From JACVRM01 sp963755085 (GTDB taxonomy: Bacteria; Actinomycetota; Thermoleophilia; Gaiellales; Gaiellaceae), in contig CAVWIN010000004.1 in assembly GCA_963755085.1 (NCBI GenBank), positions 150,076 to 214,075 on the forward strand: a stretch of DNA of 64,000 bases, given 5' to 3'. The notes under the pieces are model-generated. The model was not told the origin of the DNA, did no database searches, and saw only the letters and a program-made list of their open reading frames with translations. This document shows positions 43,758 through 51,863 of this stretch, piece by piece (position 1 is the first letter of the stretch; every line of letters starts with the position of its first letter). Made by a program: the position numbers and the translations under genes.

Positions 43758-44432
43758 GAGGCTTCTATGGATGTCAAGCCGCTGAGCTCGCGGTGAGGGT
43801 GCGGTAGAGGCGGCGTGCGAGCGCGCGTTTTGTGCGGGCGAGCAGTGTGCTGCGGGCCAGCGTTGCCGGCTGTGAGCGCTCCAGCCGAGCGCGGAGCGGC
43901 GGGTCGAGCGTGACGATCGCTGCCTTGAGCTGATTGCGTGCTTGTTGGCGTGCGTGCTGGGCGCTTCGCCGTTCGACCAACAGCAGTCGCAGCTGCTCGC
44001 GTTGCTGGCCCGTGCGCGGCAGCGGCAACGTCTCGCCTGCGAGCAGGCGGCGCGCGGCCTGCTCGGCGTCGATCAGATCGTTCTTCTCCTTGCGTCGGCG
44101 CCTGTTTGGCCGCTCGCACTCGAAGACGGCGAAGCCGTCAGCGAGCAGCGCGCGTGCGAGCGAGGCGCCGTAGGAGCCGGTGCCCTCGATCACGAACGCC
44201 GGGTCGCCCAGCGAGCGCGCGAAGCGGCGCAGCTGTTCGAAGCCGTGCTCGTCGACGGGAAACTCGAGCGAGCTCAGCCGTCGCCCGAATGCGTCGAGCG
44301 CGACCGCCACATGCGCATCGCGGTGCGTGTCGATCCCGATCGCGACTGTCCACTGCACTGCCTACCCTCCTCGCTCGTAGGAGGCGGCTGCAGGGGACAG
44401 CACTGTTTAGAGCGACCGTGCAGGCTTCTATG
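43757..44432 (-). mobile_element. Miniature IS110-type element with 11-bp flanking repeats
   Basis: AGGCTTCTATG occurs at 43757-43767 and again, in the same orientation, at 44422-44432, bracketing a 654-bp segment that contains only a shortened IS110 transposase. IS110 elements lack inverted repeats and recombine at short core sequences, so matching cores at both ends are expected. A full element would be about 1.2-1.5 kb. Probably immobile by itself. Confidence 0.65.
43774..44358 (-). CDS. IS110-family transposase, N-terminal DEDD part only
   Basis: A 194-residue protein from ATG 44358: AIGIDTHRDAHVAVALDAFG, FVIEGTGSYGASLARAL, KNDLIDAEQAARRLL supply the D-E-D-D residues of the RuvC-like IS110 nuclease domain, followed by the coiled coil REQLRLLLVERRSAQHARQQ. 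The C-terminal transposase_20 domain with its catalytic serine is missing; the frame ends in LYRTLTASSAA. Hence recombinase activity is unlikely. A product of internal deletion, or a mini-element mobilised in trans. Confidence 0.85.
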   Translation of the reverse strand: MQWTVAIGIDTHRDAHVAVALDAFGRRLSSLEFPVDEHGFEQLRRFARSLGDPAFVIEGTGSYGASLARALLADGFAVFECERPNRRRRKEKNDLIDAEQAARRLLAGETLPLPRTGQQREQLRLLLVERRSAQHARQQARNQLKAAIVTLDPPLRARLERSQPATLARSTLLARTKRALARRLYRTLTASSAA

Positions 44433-44676
44433 AGGTCACCTCGGCAGCCGCACCTGCCGCACCGGGAGACAGGTCCTAGCCAAGACACGAAGTCAGAGGG
44501 TTTGCGAGTCATCCAGGCGCAGCAGCCACGATCCGCCGACAACCGGACGGAACGTCACCGACCTAAACAGAGGGTTTGACGGAACGTCGCACGTCGCAGG
44601 GGTGCGATGGTCGTTCCGAGGCTAGGACGCAGGGAGCGTTCATGTTCCCATTCAAGAGTGTTCTTATTGAAAAGTC
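44433..44676. other. Spacer after the IS110-like element
   Basis: No gene seen. It contains CAGAGGGTTTG at about 44490 and 44568 and GACGGAACGTC at about 44547 and 44578, small direct repeats that may be scars of earlier insertions, and an unusually AT-rich patch (GTGTTCTTATTGAAAAGTCC). Confidence 0.4.
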
Positions 44677-46644
44677 CTACGGGCGCGACCGAGGACGACG
44701 CATCGGGACGTCCAGCGCGGCCCGGCGACTCTGCCGTCGTTTCGTCAAGCCCTTTAAGGGCTGCCGCGCCGGCAGCCAGACGCGGAAGTCCGCGCCGCCG
44801 CCCGGGGCGTCCTCGACCCAGGCGCGCCCGCCGTGCAGCGCGGCGAACTGCGCGACCAGCGACAGGCCGATGCCGGTTCCCGGCGCTTCGGTGCCGTTCG
44901 CGCGCGTGAAGAGCTCGAAGACGGCCTCGCGGCTCTCCGGCGGCACGCCGGGGCCGCTGTCGGTGACGGCGAGCTCGACGCCGTCGCCGGCCGGTGCGAC
45001 ACGCACGAGGATCTCCGTGCCCGGCGGCGTGTGCTTGACCGAGTTGGCGAGCAGGTTCTCGACGATGCGCTCCACCTTCGGCGCGTCGACGTCGGCGACG
45101 GGCCTCGGTGCGGACGTGCACCTCGTGGCCCTCGTCGCCGTACCGGGCGGCCGATGCGCGACGAGCTCGCCCACGTCGGTCGGCCGGAACGTCGGCACGT
45201 AGACGCCGTGGCGCAGGCGGTCGAGGTCGAGCAGGTCGGCGAGCAGCTGCTCGAGGCGCGTCGCCTGCTCGACGAGGTGGTCGACGATCGTCGCGTACGT
45301 CCCGGCCGGCAGCCCGGGGCCGCGCTCCTTCAGCGTGAGCGCGAACCCGAGGATCGCCGTCAGCGGCGTGCGCAGCTCGTGCGAGACCGTCGAGAGGATC
45401 GTGTCGCGCAGCTCGTCGAGCTTGCGGTGCTCGGTGATGTCCTGCGCCGTGCCGACCATGCGCACCGGCCGTCCGTCGCCGCCCTCTACGACCCGGCCGC
45501 GGCCGTGCAGCCAGCGGACGGTGCCGTCGTCGCGGACGACGCGGTGGTCGAACGCGAACGCGCCGCCCTCCTCGTAGGCGCGCGCGACAAGATCGCGCGT
45601 CCGGGCCGCGTCGTCGGGGTGGAGGCGCGCCAGGTAGGCCTCGTAGTCCATGCCGCCGCCCGGCTCGAGCCCGAACAGCCGGTACAGCTCGTCCGACCAG
45701 GTGATCCGGTCGTCCGGGATGCTCCACTCCCAGCTGCCGATGTGGGCCACCTCCTGCGCCTCGGCGAGCGAGGCGTTGGCGTTTGCGAGCCGGTGCTCGG
45801 CCGTGTCGCGCTCGGACAGGACGGCGCCGAGGATCATCAGGCTCACGGTGACCGCGGCGAGCAGCCCCTCCAGGATCTCGACCGTCTCCGTCCCGGTGTG
45901 GTGGCCGAACGGGACGTTCCCGTTCACCGCCCCCGCGACGGCGATCACCGCGCAGAGGAAGCTCGCCGTGACCGCGCCGAGCTGGCGGAAGCGGAGGGCG
46001 GCCCAGATCAGCAGCGGGAACAGCACGGTGCGGTAGCGCCAGGCGCTGAAGAAGACCGCGGAAGCGACGGCCGCGAGCGCCGCGAGCAGCGTCACCGCCT
46101 CGATCTGCCGCCAGCGGGACAGCCCGCGCGGGGGGGTCGTCGCCCAGACGAGGATGAGCGGCGCGACGACGAGATCGCCCATGCCGTCGCCCGTCCACCA
46201 GAGCACCCACTTCGACCCGTAGTCGTCGATCGAGATGTGGTTTGCGATCAGGAGCGCTGTCACCCCGTTCGTGGCGCTGATCGTCGTGCTGACGATCGCG
46301 CCCAGGACGACGAGCGCGAGCACGTCGCGGACGCGGTCGAGCGCCGGGCGGAATGCGGCCCGCCGGAGGAGCAGCGCGCCGGCGACCGCCTCGAGCGTGT
46401 TCCCGGCCGCGACGGCGGCGGCGAGCGGGATCGATGCGCCGGTCGTCGCGTTCGCGATGAACGCGCCGGCGGCCACCGCGGGCCACGCGCGGCGCGGCCC
46501 GAGCAGCACCGCGGCGGCCAGCGCGATGCCCGTCGGCGCCCAGACGGGCGTGACGATGCCCTGCGCGACCGAGAGCTCGAGGCCGATCTTCGCGGCGCCG
46601 ACGTAGGCGGCTGCGACCCCGGCGAGGACCAGGACGCCCCGCAC
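44677..46644 (-). CDS. MASE1-PAS hybrid sensor histidine kinase
   Basis: About 655 residues from GTG 46644. The N-terminal half is a MASE1 membrane sensor (GLELSVAQGIVTPVWAPTGI, then several helices with VLWWTGDGMGDLVVAPLILV). A PAS domain follows (VAHIGSWEWSIPDDRITWSD), then the phosphoacceptor H-box LSTVSHELRTPLTAILGFAL, N-box VENLLANSVKHTP and G-boxes DSGPGVPPE and GTGIGLSLV. Two compensating frame changes between about 45105 and 45153 corrupt a short linker in the dimerisation region. No response regulator gene is adjacent, so this is an orphan kinase. Inner membrane. Confidence 0.87.
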   Translation of the reverse strand: MRGVLVLAGVAAAYVGAAKIGLELSVAQGIVTPVWAPTGIALAAAVLLGPRRAWPAVAAGAFIANATTGASIPLAAAVAAGNTLEAVAGALLLRRAAFRPALDRVRDVLALVVLGAIVSTTISATNGVTALLIANHISIDDYGSKWVLWWTGDGMGDLVVAPLILVWATTPPRGLSRWRQIEAVTLLAALAAVASAVFFSAWRYRTVLFPLLIWAALRFRQLGAVTASFLCAVIAVAGAVNGNVPFGHHTGTETVEILEGLLAAVTVSLMILGAVLSERDTAEHRLANANASLAEAQEVAHIGSWEWSIPDDRITWSDELYRLFGLEPGGGMDYEAYLARLHPDDAARTRDLVARAYEEGGAFAFDHRVVRDDGTVRWLHGRGRVVEGGDGRPVRMVGTAQDITEHRKLDELRDTILSTVSHELRTPLTAILGFALTLKERGPGLPAGTYATIVDHLVEQATRLEQLLADLLDLDRLRHGVYVPTFRPTDVGELVAHRPPGTATRATRCTSAPRPVADVDAPKVERIVENLLANSVKHTPPGTEILVRVAPAGDGVELAVTDSGPGVPPESREAVFELFTRANGTEAPGTGIGLSLVAQFAALHGGRAWVEDAPGGGADFRVWLPARQPLKGLTKRRQSRRAALDVPMRRPRSRP

Positions 46645-46736
46645 GCCGCCCGCCCGCTCGAGCGCCGCGTCGAGGCCGCGAGCCGGCTGGTCAGCCGGCG
46701 CCGGTGTCGACTCCGAGACCGTGCCCGGACGTTAAC

Positions 46737-47048
46737 TCAGCCGGGGATGACGACGTGCATGCACGCCTCGCCGACGTCGCCGCCGGTCAAGTGCTGGTCG
46801 CCGTCGTGCACCATGAACTGCATCCGGTACCAGAGTGCACGGGCCGGGCTGGAGCGGGCCGAGGTCGAGTTCTCGACCTCCAGCGTGGCCACGCCCGGGC
46901 CCGGTGAGCAGGCCGTCGACCGTGCCGTCACGTCGAACTTCTGGACCCCGAGGATCTTCGCGAAGAGCGTGTTCACGGTCGCGTGCTCCACCACGTGCAC
47001 GGAGTTCATGGTCGTACAGGCGGGCGTGCCGAGGCACTTGAGCGTCAT
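46737..47048 (-). CDS. TadG-like pilus/secretion protein fragment
   Basis: From the first available ATG (47048) about 103 residues: MNSVHVVEHATVNTLFAKIL, then LGVQKFDVTARSTACSPG and ALWYRMQFMVHDGDQHLTGG. The TVNTLFAKILG...DVTARSTAC segment matches TadE/TadG-like Flp pilus proteins, where it follows an N-terminal membrane helix and a long external domain, none of which is here. In-frame sequence upstream (SGAKNAHTNLPLADTTM) fits the missing domain but has no start. Probably a truncated gene. Confidence 0.5.
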   Translation of the reverse strand: MTLKCLGTPACTTMNSVHVVEHATVNTLFAKILGVQKFDVTARSTACSPGPGVATLEVENSTSARSSPARALWYRMQFMVHDGDQHLTGGDVGEACMHVVIPG

Positions 47049-47260
47049 CGTCGTGTCGGCCAGCGGCAGGTTCGTGTGCGCGTTCTTCGCGCCGGATGTC
47101 CGCTCTGGTGGTCGGCGCTGCGGACGGAGGTGAGGAGGCGGGAGGGCGCGGGCATCGGGGCGAGGGGTCGGCGGGCCGCACGCCGGATGCTTCGTGCTTG
47201 GTGTTGGCGCCAGCGTCGACGGGCTGGAAAAGACCTGTTCAGCCCTCCGTTGAGTGATCT

Positions 47261-48844
47261 TCAGAGATCCAGCCGCTCCTCCTCGAGGTCGAGGTCGCGG
47301 ATCACGCGGCGGGCGACGTCGTCGTCGATCGTCCCGCGCCGGCGCAGGTCGACGACGGCGCCCCGCTCGGCGGCGAGCAGCTCCCGGCGCAGGCGCTGGT
47401 ACTGGGCCGAGCGCGCCTCGCGCGCGCCGTCGGTCTCGGGGTCGAAGCGCTCCTTGTAGCGGTCGACGCGGAAGGTGTACTGCCCGCGGGCGCGCTCGAC
47501 CGTGTCGTCGTAGGCCCAGCCCTCCTCGGCGATCTCGTCCAGGCGCTCGAGGGCCGCCTGCGCGGCGCGGATGCGCGCCTTGGCCTCCTCCTTCTCGGCG
47601 AGCCCGTCGTCCTCGATGCCCACGAGCCGGATCACGGTCGGGAACGTCAGGCCCTGGCCGACGAGGGTGCCGAGGATCACGGCGAACGTCAGGAAGATGA
47701 CGAGCGCGCGGTTCGGGAACGGCTCGTGCGCGTCCGTCGTCAGCGGGAGGGCGAGCGCCGCCGCGAGCGAGACGGCACCGCGCATCCCGGCCCACGCGAG
47801 GATGACGTTCGACCGCCAGCTGCCCGCGCCGTCGCCCGGGCGCATGGGTCGCGGCAGCCAGGAGGTCACGAAGAACCAGACGAAGCGGATCGCGATCACC
47901 GTGAGCGTGAGCAGCACGGCCCAGGCGACGAGGTCCTGCCAGGAGCGCAGGCCGTTGAGCGCGTCGACGATGCTCGGCAGCTGGAGGCCGACCAGCGTGA
48001 AGAGCACGGCGTTGAGGATGAAGAGGGTGATGTCCCAGACGGCGGCGCCCTGCAGGCGCGTCTGCGCCGTCGTCAGCTCGGGCGTGTACCAGCCCATGTA
48101 GACGCCGATCGTGACGGCGGCGAGCACGCCGGAGACGCCGGCCGCCTGGGCGGGGAGGTAGGCGATGTAGCCGCTGCAGAGCGCGATCGTGATCTCGAGC
48201 GGCGGGTTGTCGAGGCGCCTGCGCACCCGGCGCACCAGGTAGCCCGCGGCGAGGCCGATCGCGATCCCGCCGACGACGTTGAAGACGAAGTCGGCGGGCG
48301 CGGTGACCAGCGAGAACGAGCCGGTGACGACGGCGGCAACCGCGAACCGGTACGCGACGAGCGCGGTGCCGTCGTTCACGAGGCTCTCGCCGTCGATGAT
48401 CCCGACCAGGCGCCGCGGGAGCCCGACGCGCTCGGCGATCGCGGTCGCCGACGTCGGGTCGGTCGGCGAGACGATCGCGCCGAGGACGAACGCGGTCGGC
48501 CAGTCGAGGCCGGGGATCAGCGCGTGCGCGACGGCCGCGACGACGATCATCGTGGCGAGCACGAGCCCGACGGCGAGCAGCGAGATCTCCGCGATGTTCG
48601 CGCGCACCTCGCGCAGCGAGGTGAAGTACGCGCCCGCGTAGAGGAGCGGCGGCAGGATCGCGACGAGCACCAGCCGCGGGTCGAGCGTGACGGTCGGCAT
48701 GCCGGGGATGAGCGCGAGCGCGAGGCCGCCCAGCACCAGCAGGATCGGGTAGGGGACGCGCACCGTCTCGGCGGTCGCGAGCAGTGCGACGGCCGCCGCG
48801 ATGACGCCGACGAGGATCAGGCTGTCCTGCGCGGAGAGCTCCAC
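47261..48844 (-). CDS. Na+/H+ antiporter, CPA1/NhaP type
   Basis: From GTG 48844 (VELSAQDSLILVGVIAAAVA) the protein has 527 residues with about 12 membrane helices. Family motifs: RLVLVAILPPLLYAGAYFTS, the ion-binding region VLGAIVSPTDPTSATAIAER and DGESLVNDGTALVAYRFAVA. The C-terminal 110 residues are cytoplasmic and charged (ARIRAAQAALERLDEIAEEG). It exchanges Na+ or K+ for protons, maintaining pH and sodium balance. Divergent from the alpha/beta hydrolase gene. Frame intact. Confidence 0.92.
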   Translation of the reverse strand: MELSAQDSLILVGVIAAAVALLATAETVRVPYPILLVLGGLALALIPGMPTVTLDPRLVLVAILPPLLYAGAYFTSLREVRANIAEISLLAVGLVLATMIVVAAVAHALIPGLDWPTAFVLGAIVSPTDPTSATAIAERVGLPRRLVGIIDGESLVNDGTALVAYRFAVAAVVTGSFSLVTAPADFVFNVVGGIAIGLAAGYLVRRVRRRLDNPPLEITIALCSGYIAYLPAQAAGVSGVLAAVTIGVYMGWYTPELTTAQTRLQGAAVWDITLFILNAVLFTLVGLQLPSIVDALNGLRSWQDLVAWAVLLTLTVIAIRFVWFFVTSWLPRPMRPGDGAGSWRSNVILAWAGMRGAVSLAAALALPLTTDAHEPFPNRALVIFLTFAVILGTLVGQGLTFPTVIRLVGIEDDGLAEKEEAKARIRAAQAALERLDEIAEEGWAYDDTVERARGQYTFRVDRYKERFDPETDGAREARSAQYQRLRRELLAAERGAVVDLRRRGTIDDDVARRVIRDLDLEEERLDL

Positions 48845-48909
48845 CCGTGGATTCTGCCGAGCGGGGTAGGCTCGCGGCGGGGTCGCCGAGCGCCGAGCTG
48901 GAGGGTCAG

Positions 48910-49767
48910 ATGAGCACCGCAACATCCACCGTCACCGAGCACGAGGCCGCGCAGGTCACGCGTGCGAACCAGTCCGGCAAGACGCCGGTCGTCTTCGTCC
49001 ACGGCCTCTGGCTGCTGCCGTCGAGCTGGGACCGCTGGGCCGAGCTCTTCGAGCAGTCCGGCTACGCCGCCGTCCAGCCCGGGTGGCCGGACGATCCGGA
49101 GACCGTCGAGGAGGCGAAGGAGCATCCGGAGGTCTTCGCACGCAAGGGCGTCGGCGAGGTCGCCGATCACTTCGCGGAGGTCATCGGTGGGCTCGACCGC
49201 AAGCCGGCGGTGATGGGCCACTCGTTCGGCGGGCTGCTCACGCAGATCCTCGCCGGCCGCGGGCTCGCGTCCGCCGCGGTCGCGATCGACCCGGCGCCGT
49301 TCCAGGGCGTGCTGCCGCTGCCCATCTCCGCGCTGCGGGCGGGGTCGCCCGTGCTGCGCAACCCGGCCAACTACTACCGCGCCGTCCCGCTCACGTACGA
49401 GCAGTTCCGGTACGCCTTCGCGAACGCGGTCAGCGAGGAGGAGGCGAAGGAGCTCTACGAGACCTTCGCCGTGCCCGCGCCCGGCCAGCCGCTCTTCCAG
49501 GCGGCGACCGCGAACTTCAACCCGTGGGCCGAGACGAAGGTCGACACGGAGAATCCCGACCGCGGCCCGCTGCTGATCATCTCGGGCGAGAAGGACAACA
49601 CCGTGCCGCACGCGATCGCGCACGCGTCGTTCAAGAAGCAGGAGCGCAACCCGGGCGTGACGGAGTTCGCGGAGATCCCCGGCCGCGGCCACGCGCTGGT
49701 CATCGACAACGGCTGGCGCGAGGTGGCGCAGACCGCGCTCGACTTCGTGCAGCGCTTCGTCAAATAG
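48910..49767 (+). CDS. Alpha/beta hydrolase
   Basis: A 285-residue enzyme from ATG 48910 with GGAGGG upstream. TPVVFVHGLWLLPSSWDRWA carries the oxyanion HGLW segment; the nucleophile elbow is MGHSFGG; the acid follows in ISGEKDNTVPH and the histidine in IPGRGHALVIDNGW. Together they form a complete catalytic triad. Similar proteins annotate as non-heme chloroperoxidase-like or esterase; the substrate is unknown. Ends just before the first of three palindromic repeats. Confidence 0.92.
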   Translation: MSTATSTVTEHEAAQVTRANQSGKTPVVFVHGLWLLPSSWDRWAELFEQSGYAAVQPGWPDDPETVEEAKEHPEVFARKGVGEVADHFAEVIGGLDRKPAVMGHSFGGLLTQILAGRGLASAAVAIDPAPFQGVLPLPISALRAGSPVLRNPANYYRAVPLTYEQFRYAFANAVSEEEAKELYETFAVPAPGQPLFQAATANFNPWAETKVDTENPDRGPLLIISGEKDNTVPHAIAHASFKKQERNPGVTEFAEIPGRGHALVIDNGWREVAQTALDFVQRFVK

Positions 49768-49792
49768 GCCGCCCTGCTCCCTCGGCCACCGG

Positions 49793-49813
49793 TTAGTGGC
49801 TGTCAGCCACTAA
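49793..49813. repeat. Palindrome copy 1 (TTAGTGGCTG-T-CAGCCACTAA)
   Basis: A 10-bp perfect inverted repeat around a central T. The stop codon of the minus-strand small gene lies inside it. Identical in its core to copies at 50241-50263 and 50275-50289. Confidence 0.85.
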
Positions 49814-50174
49814 TCCGTGCCCGCGCGCTCCCTGGTCGCAGGGAGCCACAAAGTCCGCGCGTGCTCAGCCGGTTCGCCCTCTCGAAGCGATCGAGGATCC
49901 AGTGCGGGTCCGGGACGCGGCCGGCGAGCGTTCCCGCGGCGATGTCGCGAGCGATCTCCCCGAGCTCCTCGGCGCGTCGCCGCTCGGCTTCCCGCTGGTC
50001 TCGCTCGGCGCGCACAAGCGTCCGGAGATGGACGAGGCTCGGGCGTGTGAAGCCGAGCTCCTGGACGCGCTCGGCGACTCGCCGGCAGGTCTCGGCCATC
50101 GACGTCGCCGGATCGTCCAGCTCGCGAACGAGCCTGTCCACCACCGGGTCGTACCGGCGCGCACTGGGAACCAT
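49803..50174 (-). CDS. Small helical protein of unknown function between palindromes
   Basis: A 123-residue soluble protein from ATG 50174: YDPVVDRLVRELDDPATSMA, ETCRRVAERVQELGFTRPSL, then a charged helix AERDQREAERRRAEELGEIA and PDPHWILDRFERANR. The helix-turn-like TSMAETCRRVAERVQELGFT region could contact DNA, but I do not recognise a family. Its stop lies inside palindrome copy 1, and copies 2 and 3 lie 67-115 bp upstream of its start, suggesting it may bind these sites and control itself. Confidence 0.6.
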   Translation of the reverse strand: MVPSARRYDPVVDRLVRELDDPATSMAETCRRVAERVQELGFTRPSLVHLRTLVRAERDQREAERRRAEELGEIARDIAAGTLAGRVPDPHWILDRFERANRLSTRGLCGSLRPGSARARISG

Positions 50175-50240
50175 GAGGTGATCGTCGCCGCGAGCCGGTC
50201 ACGCAGGTGTGCCGAGCCCGTGCCAGTCCGCACGGCCCGA

Positions 50241-50263
50241 GTTAGTGGCTGTCAGCCACTAAC
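50241..50263. repeat. Palindrome copy 2
   Basis: GTTAGTGGCTG-T-CAGCCACTAAC, an 11-bp perfect inverted repeat with a 1-nt centre, located upstream of the small helical gene and after the uppP stop. Confidence 0.85.
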
Positions 50264-50274
50264 CCCGCGCGCAA

Positions 50275-50289
50275 GTGGCTGTCAGCCAC
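50275..50289. repeat. Palindrome copy 3
   Basis: GTGGCTG-T-CAGCCAC with 7-bp arms, 11 bp after copy 2. Confidence 0.8.
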
Positions 50290-50307
50290 AAGCAATGGTT
50301 CGCGGCG

Positions 50308-51189
50308 TCAGGTGGCCAGGAAGTAGACGGTGCAGAAGCCGCCGAAGGCCAGGCACCAGATCGCGAACGGGATCAGCGTCCGCGTCTCGAAGTAGCGCAT
50401 CAGGAACCGCACGGCGAAGTACGCGGTCACGCCCGAGCAGAGCGAGGCCACGAGTGCCTGCCCGCGCACGCCGTTGCCCTGCGAGCCGGCCAGCTCGGGG
50501 ATCTTCAGCAGCGCGGCCGCGCCGATGATCGGCGTCGCCAGCAGGAAGGCGAAGCGGGCCGCGTCCTTGTGCGACAGCCCGACGAGGAGCCCGCCGCCCA
50601 TGGCGGCACCCGACCGCGAGAGGCCGGGGATCAACGCGACCGCCTGCAGCGCCCCGACGAGGAACGCGCCGGGGAACTGCATCTGCCTGGCGATGCGGGT
50701 GTCGTCGTCCTCATCAGTCCGCGGCGCGCGGCGCCGCAGCGCCTCGAACCCGAAGAGCATCAGGCCGTTGACCATCAGGAAGATCGACGCCGACAGCGCC
50801 GACGCGAACACCGACCGGAGCGCATGGTCGAGCAGCAGCCCGAGGATCCCGGCCGGGATCGTGCCGACGACGAGCAGCCAGCCCAGCTTGGCGTCCGTGT
50901 CGTCCGCGCCGATGCCGCGGTCGCGCAGGCTGCGGCCGAGCCCCTTGAAGATGCGCATCCAGTCACGCCAGAAGAACAGGAAGAGGACGATCGCCGTCGC
51001 CAGGTGGGTCGCGACCAGGAAGCTGATGAAGTAGTCGTCGTTCTGGTGGATGTTCCACCCGAAGAGCTGCGGGAAGATCACGCTGTGCCCGAGGCTCGAG
51101 ATCGGGAACAGCTCCGTGACGCCCTGGAGCAGCCCCAGGATGATCGCCTGGAGGTAGGTGATCGGCTCGGAGGCTGAGGCGAGGATCAC
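50308..51189 (-). CDS. uppP: Undecaprenyl-diphosphatase UppP
   Basis: A 293-residue membrane enzyme from GTG 51189. The active-site motifs are present: YLQAIILGLLQGVTELFPIS with SSLGHSV (the EP-box region, here ELFPISS), and the second motif ALQAVALIPGLSRSGAAMGG with the catalytic Arg-Ser. It removes a phosphate from undecaprenyl diphosphate so the lipid carrier can be reused in peptidoglycan synthesis. The start overlaps the stop of the small membrane gene by 4 bp (GTGA). Frame intact. Confidence 0.94.
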   Translation of the reverse strand: MILASASEPITYLQAIILGLLQGVTELFPISSLGHSVIFPQLFGWNIHQNDDYFISFLVATHLATAIVLFLFFWRDWMRIFKGLGRSLRDRGIGADDTDAKLGWLLVVGTIPAGILGLLLDHALRSVFASALSASIFLMVNGLMLFGFEALRRRAPRTDEDDDTRIARQMQFPGAFLVGALQAVALIPGLSRSGAAMGGGLLVGLSHKDAARFAFLLATPIIGAAALLKIPELAGSQGNGVRGQALVASLCSGVTAYFAVRFLMRYFETRTLIPFAIWCLAFGGFCTVYFLAT

Positions 51190-51428
51190 GTGGTGGCGGT
51201 GTCCTCGCGCTTGCCCGTCTGGAACCAGGCAAAGACGAGGAGCGCGACCCCGACAAGAAATGCCGCGATGCCGTGCTTCACGTGGTGGTGGCTGGAGCCG
51301 GCCTCGTGCCCGGGGATGAACGACGGCAGCGACTTCGCCGGCTCCACCCAGTAGACGATCCCGAGCACGATCAGGGCGATGCCGATCACGACGGCGGCGA
51401 TGATGACGGCTGGGTGGCGCGTGTTCAT
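51186..51428 (-). CDS. Small two-helix membrane protein co-transcribed with uppP
   Basis: An 80-residue protein: AVIIAAVVIGIALIVLGIVY, a histidine-rich loop PGHEAGSSHHHVKHG, and IAAFLVGVALLVFAWFQTG. The GSSHHHVKHG segment might bind metal. It is 5' of uppP with a 4-bp overlap. No known domain; similar short proteins are common in actinobacteria and related to DUF3185-like families. Confidence 0.75.
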   Translation of the reverse strand: MNTRHPAVIIAAVVIGIALIVLGIVYWVEPAKSLPSFIPGHEAGSSHHHVKHGIAAFLVGVALLVFAWFQTGKREDTATT

Positions 51429-51509
51429 GACCGCGGCGGAGCCTAACGCCCGGAGGCGGACGGCAGGCGAGCCTCTTCAGGGCACGTTCAGGTCACTACG
51501 GTTCGGAGC

Positions 51510-51863
51510 ATGGAGGAAGAGCTCACGACGCTCGAGTTCGAGCGCCTGGTCGAGGACGCGATCGCCTCGGTGCCGGAGCCGCTCGCCGGCTTCATGTCGA
51601 ACGTCGGCGTGATCGTCGACGAGCAGGCGCCGCCATGGCAGTCCGTTCTCGGCCTCTACCAGGGGGTTCCGCTCACCCGGCGGACGACCTCCTACATGGG
51701 CGCGCTGCCCGACAAGATCACGATCTTCCGCCGCCCGATCGAGCGCGTGTACGGCATCGACCCCGACCGGCTCCGCGAGGGCGTTCGCCACGTCGTCGTC
51801 CACGAGATCGCACACCACTTCGGCATCTCCGACGAGCGGCTGCGCGAGCTCGGCGTCTACTAG
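51510..51863 (+). CDS. Zn-dependent metallopeptidase family (PF06262-like)
   Basis: A 117-residue protein from ATG 51510: LTTLEFERLVEDAIASVPEP, RTTSYMGALPDKITIFRRPI, and the zinc-peptidase motif VVVHEIAHHFGISDERLREL (HExxH with a third ligand downstream). Members are small predicted proteases of unknown substrate, often next to transporters. Its last 75 bp are duplicated at 52792-52866 as part of the 1-kb tandem duplication. Confidence 0.9.
   Translation: MEEELTTLEFERLVEDAIASVPEPLAGFMSNVGVIVDEQAPPWQSVLGLYQGVPLTRRTTSYMGALPDKITIFRRPIERVYGIDPDRLREGVRHVVVHEIAHHFGISDERLRELGVY

Noticed and set aside
44833..47133. A 766-codon plus-strand frame opposite the histidine kinase
   Set aside because: Antisense shadow of the kinase gene at high GC; no recognisable domain and a skewed Arg/Asp/Gly composition.
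49793..50289. The three palindromes as a CRISPR array
   Set aside because: Only three copies with unequal spacing (over 400 bp, then 11 bp), perfect palindromes, and no cas genes.
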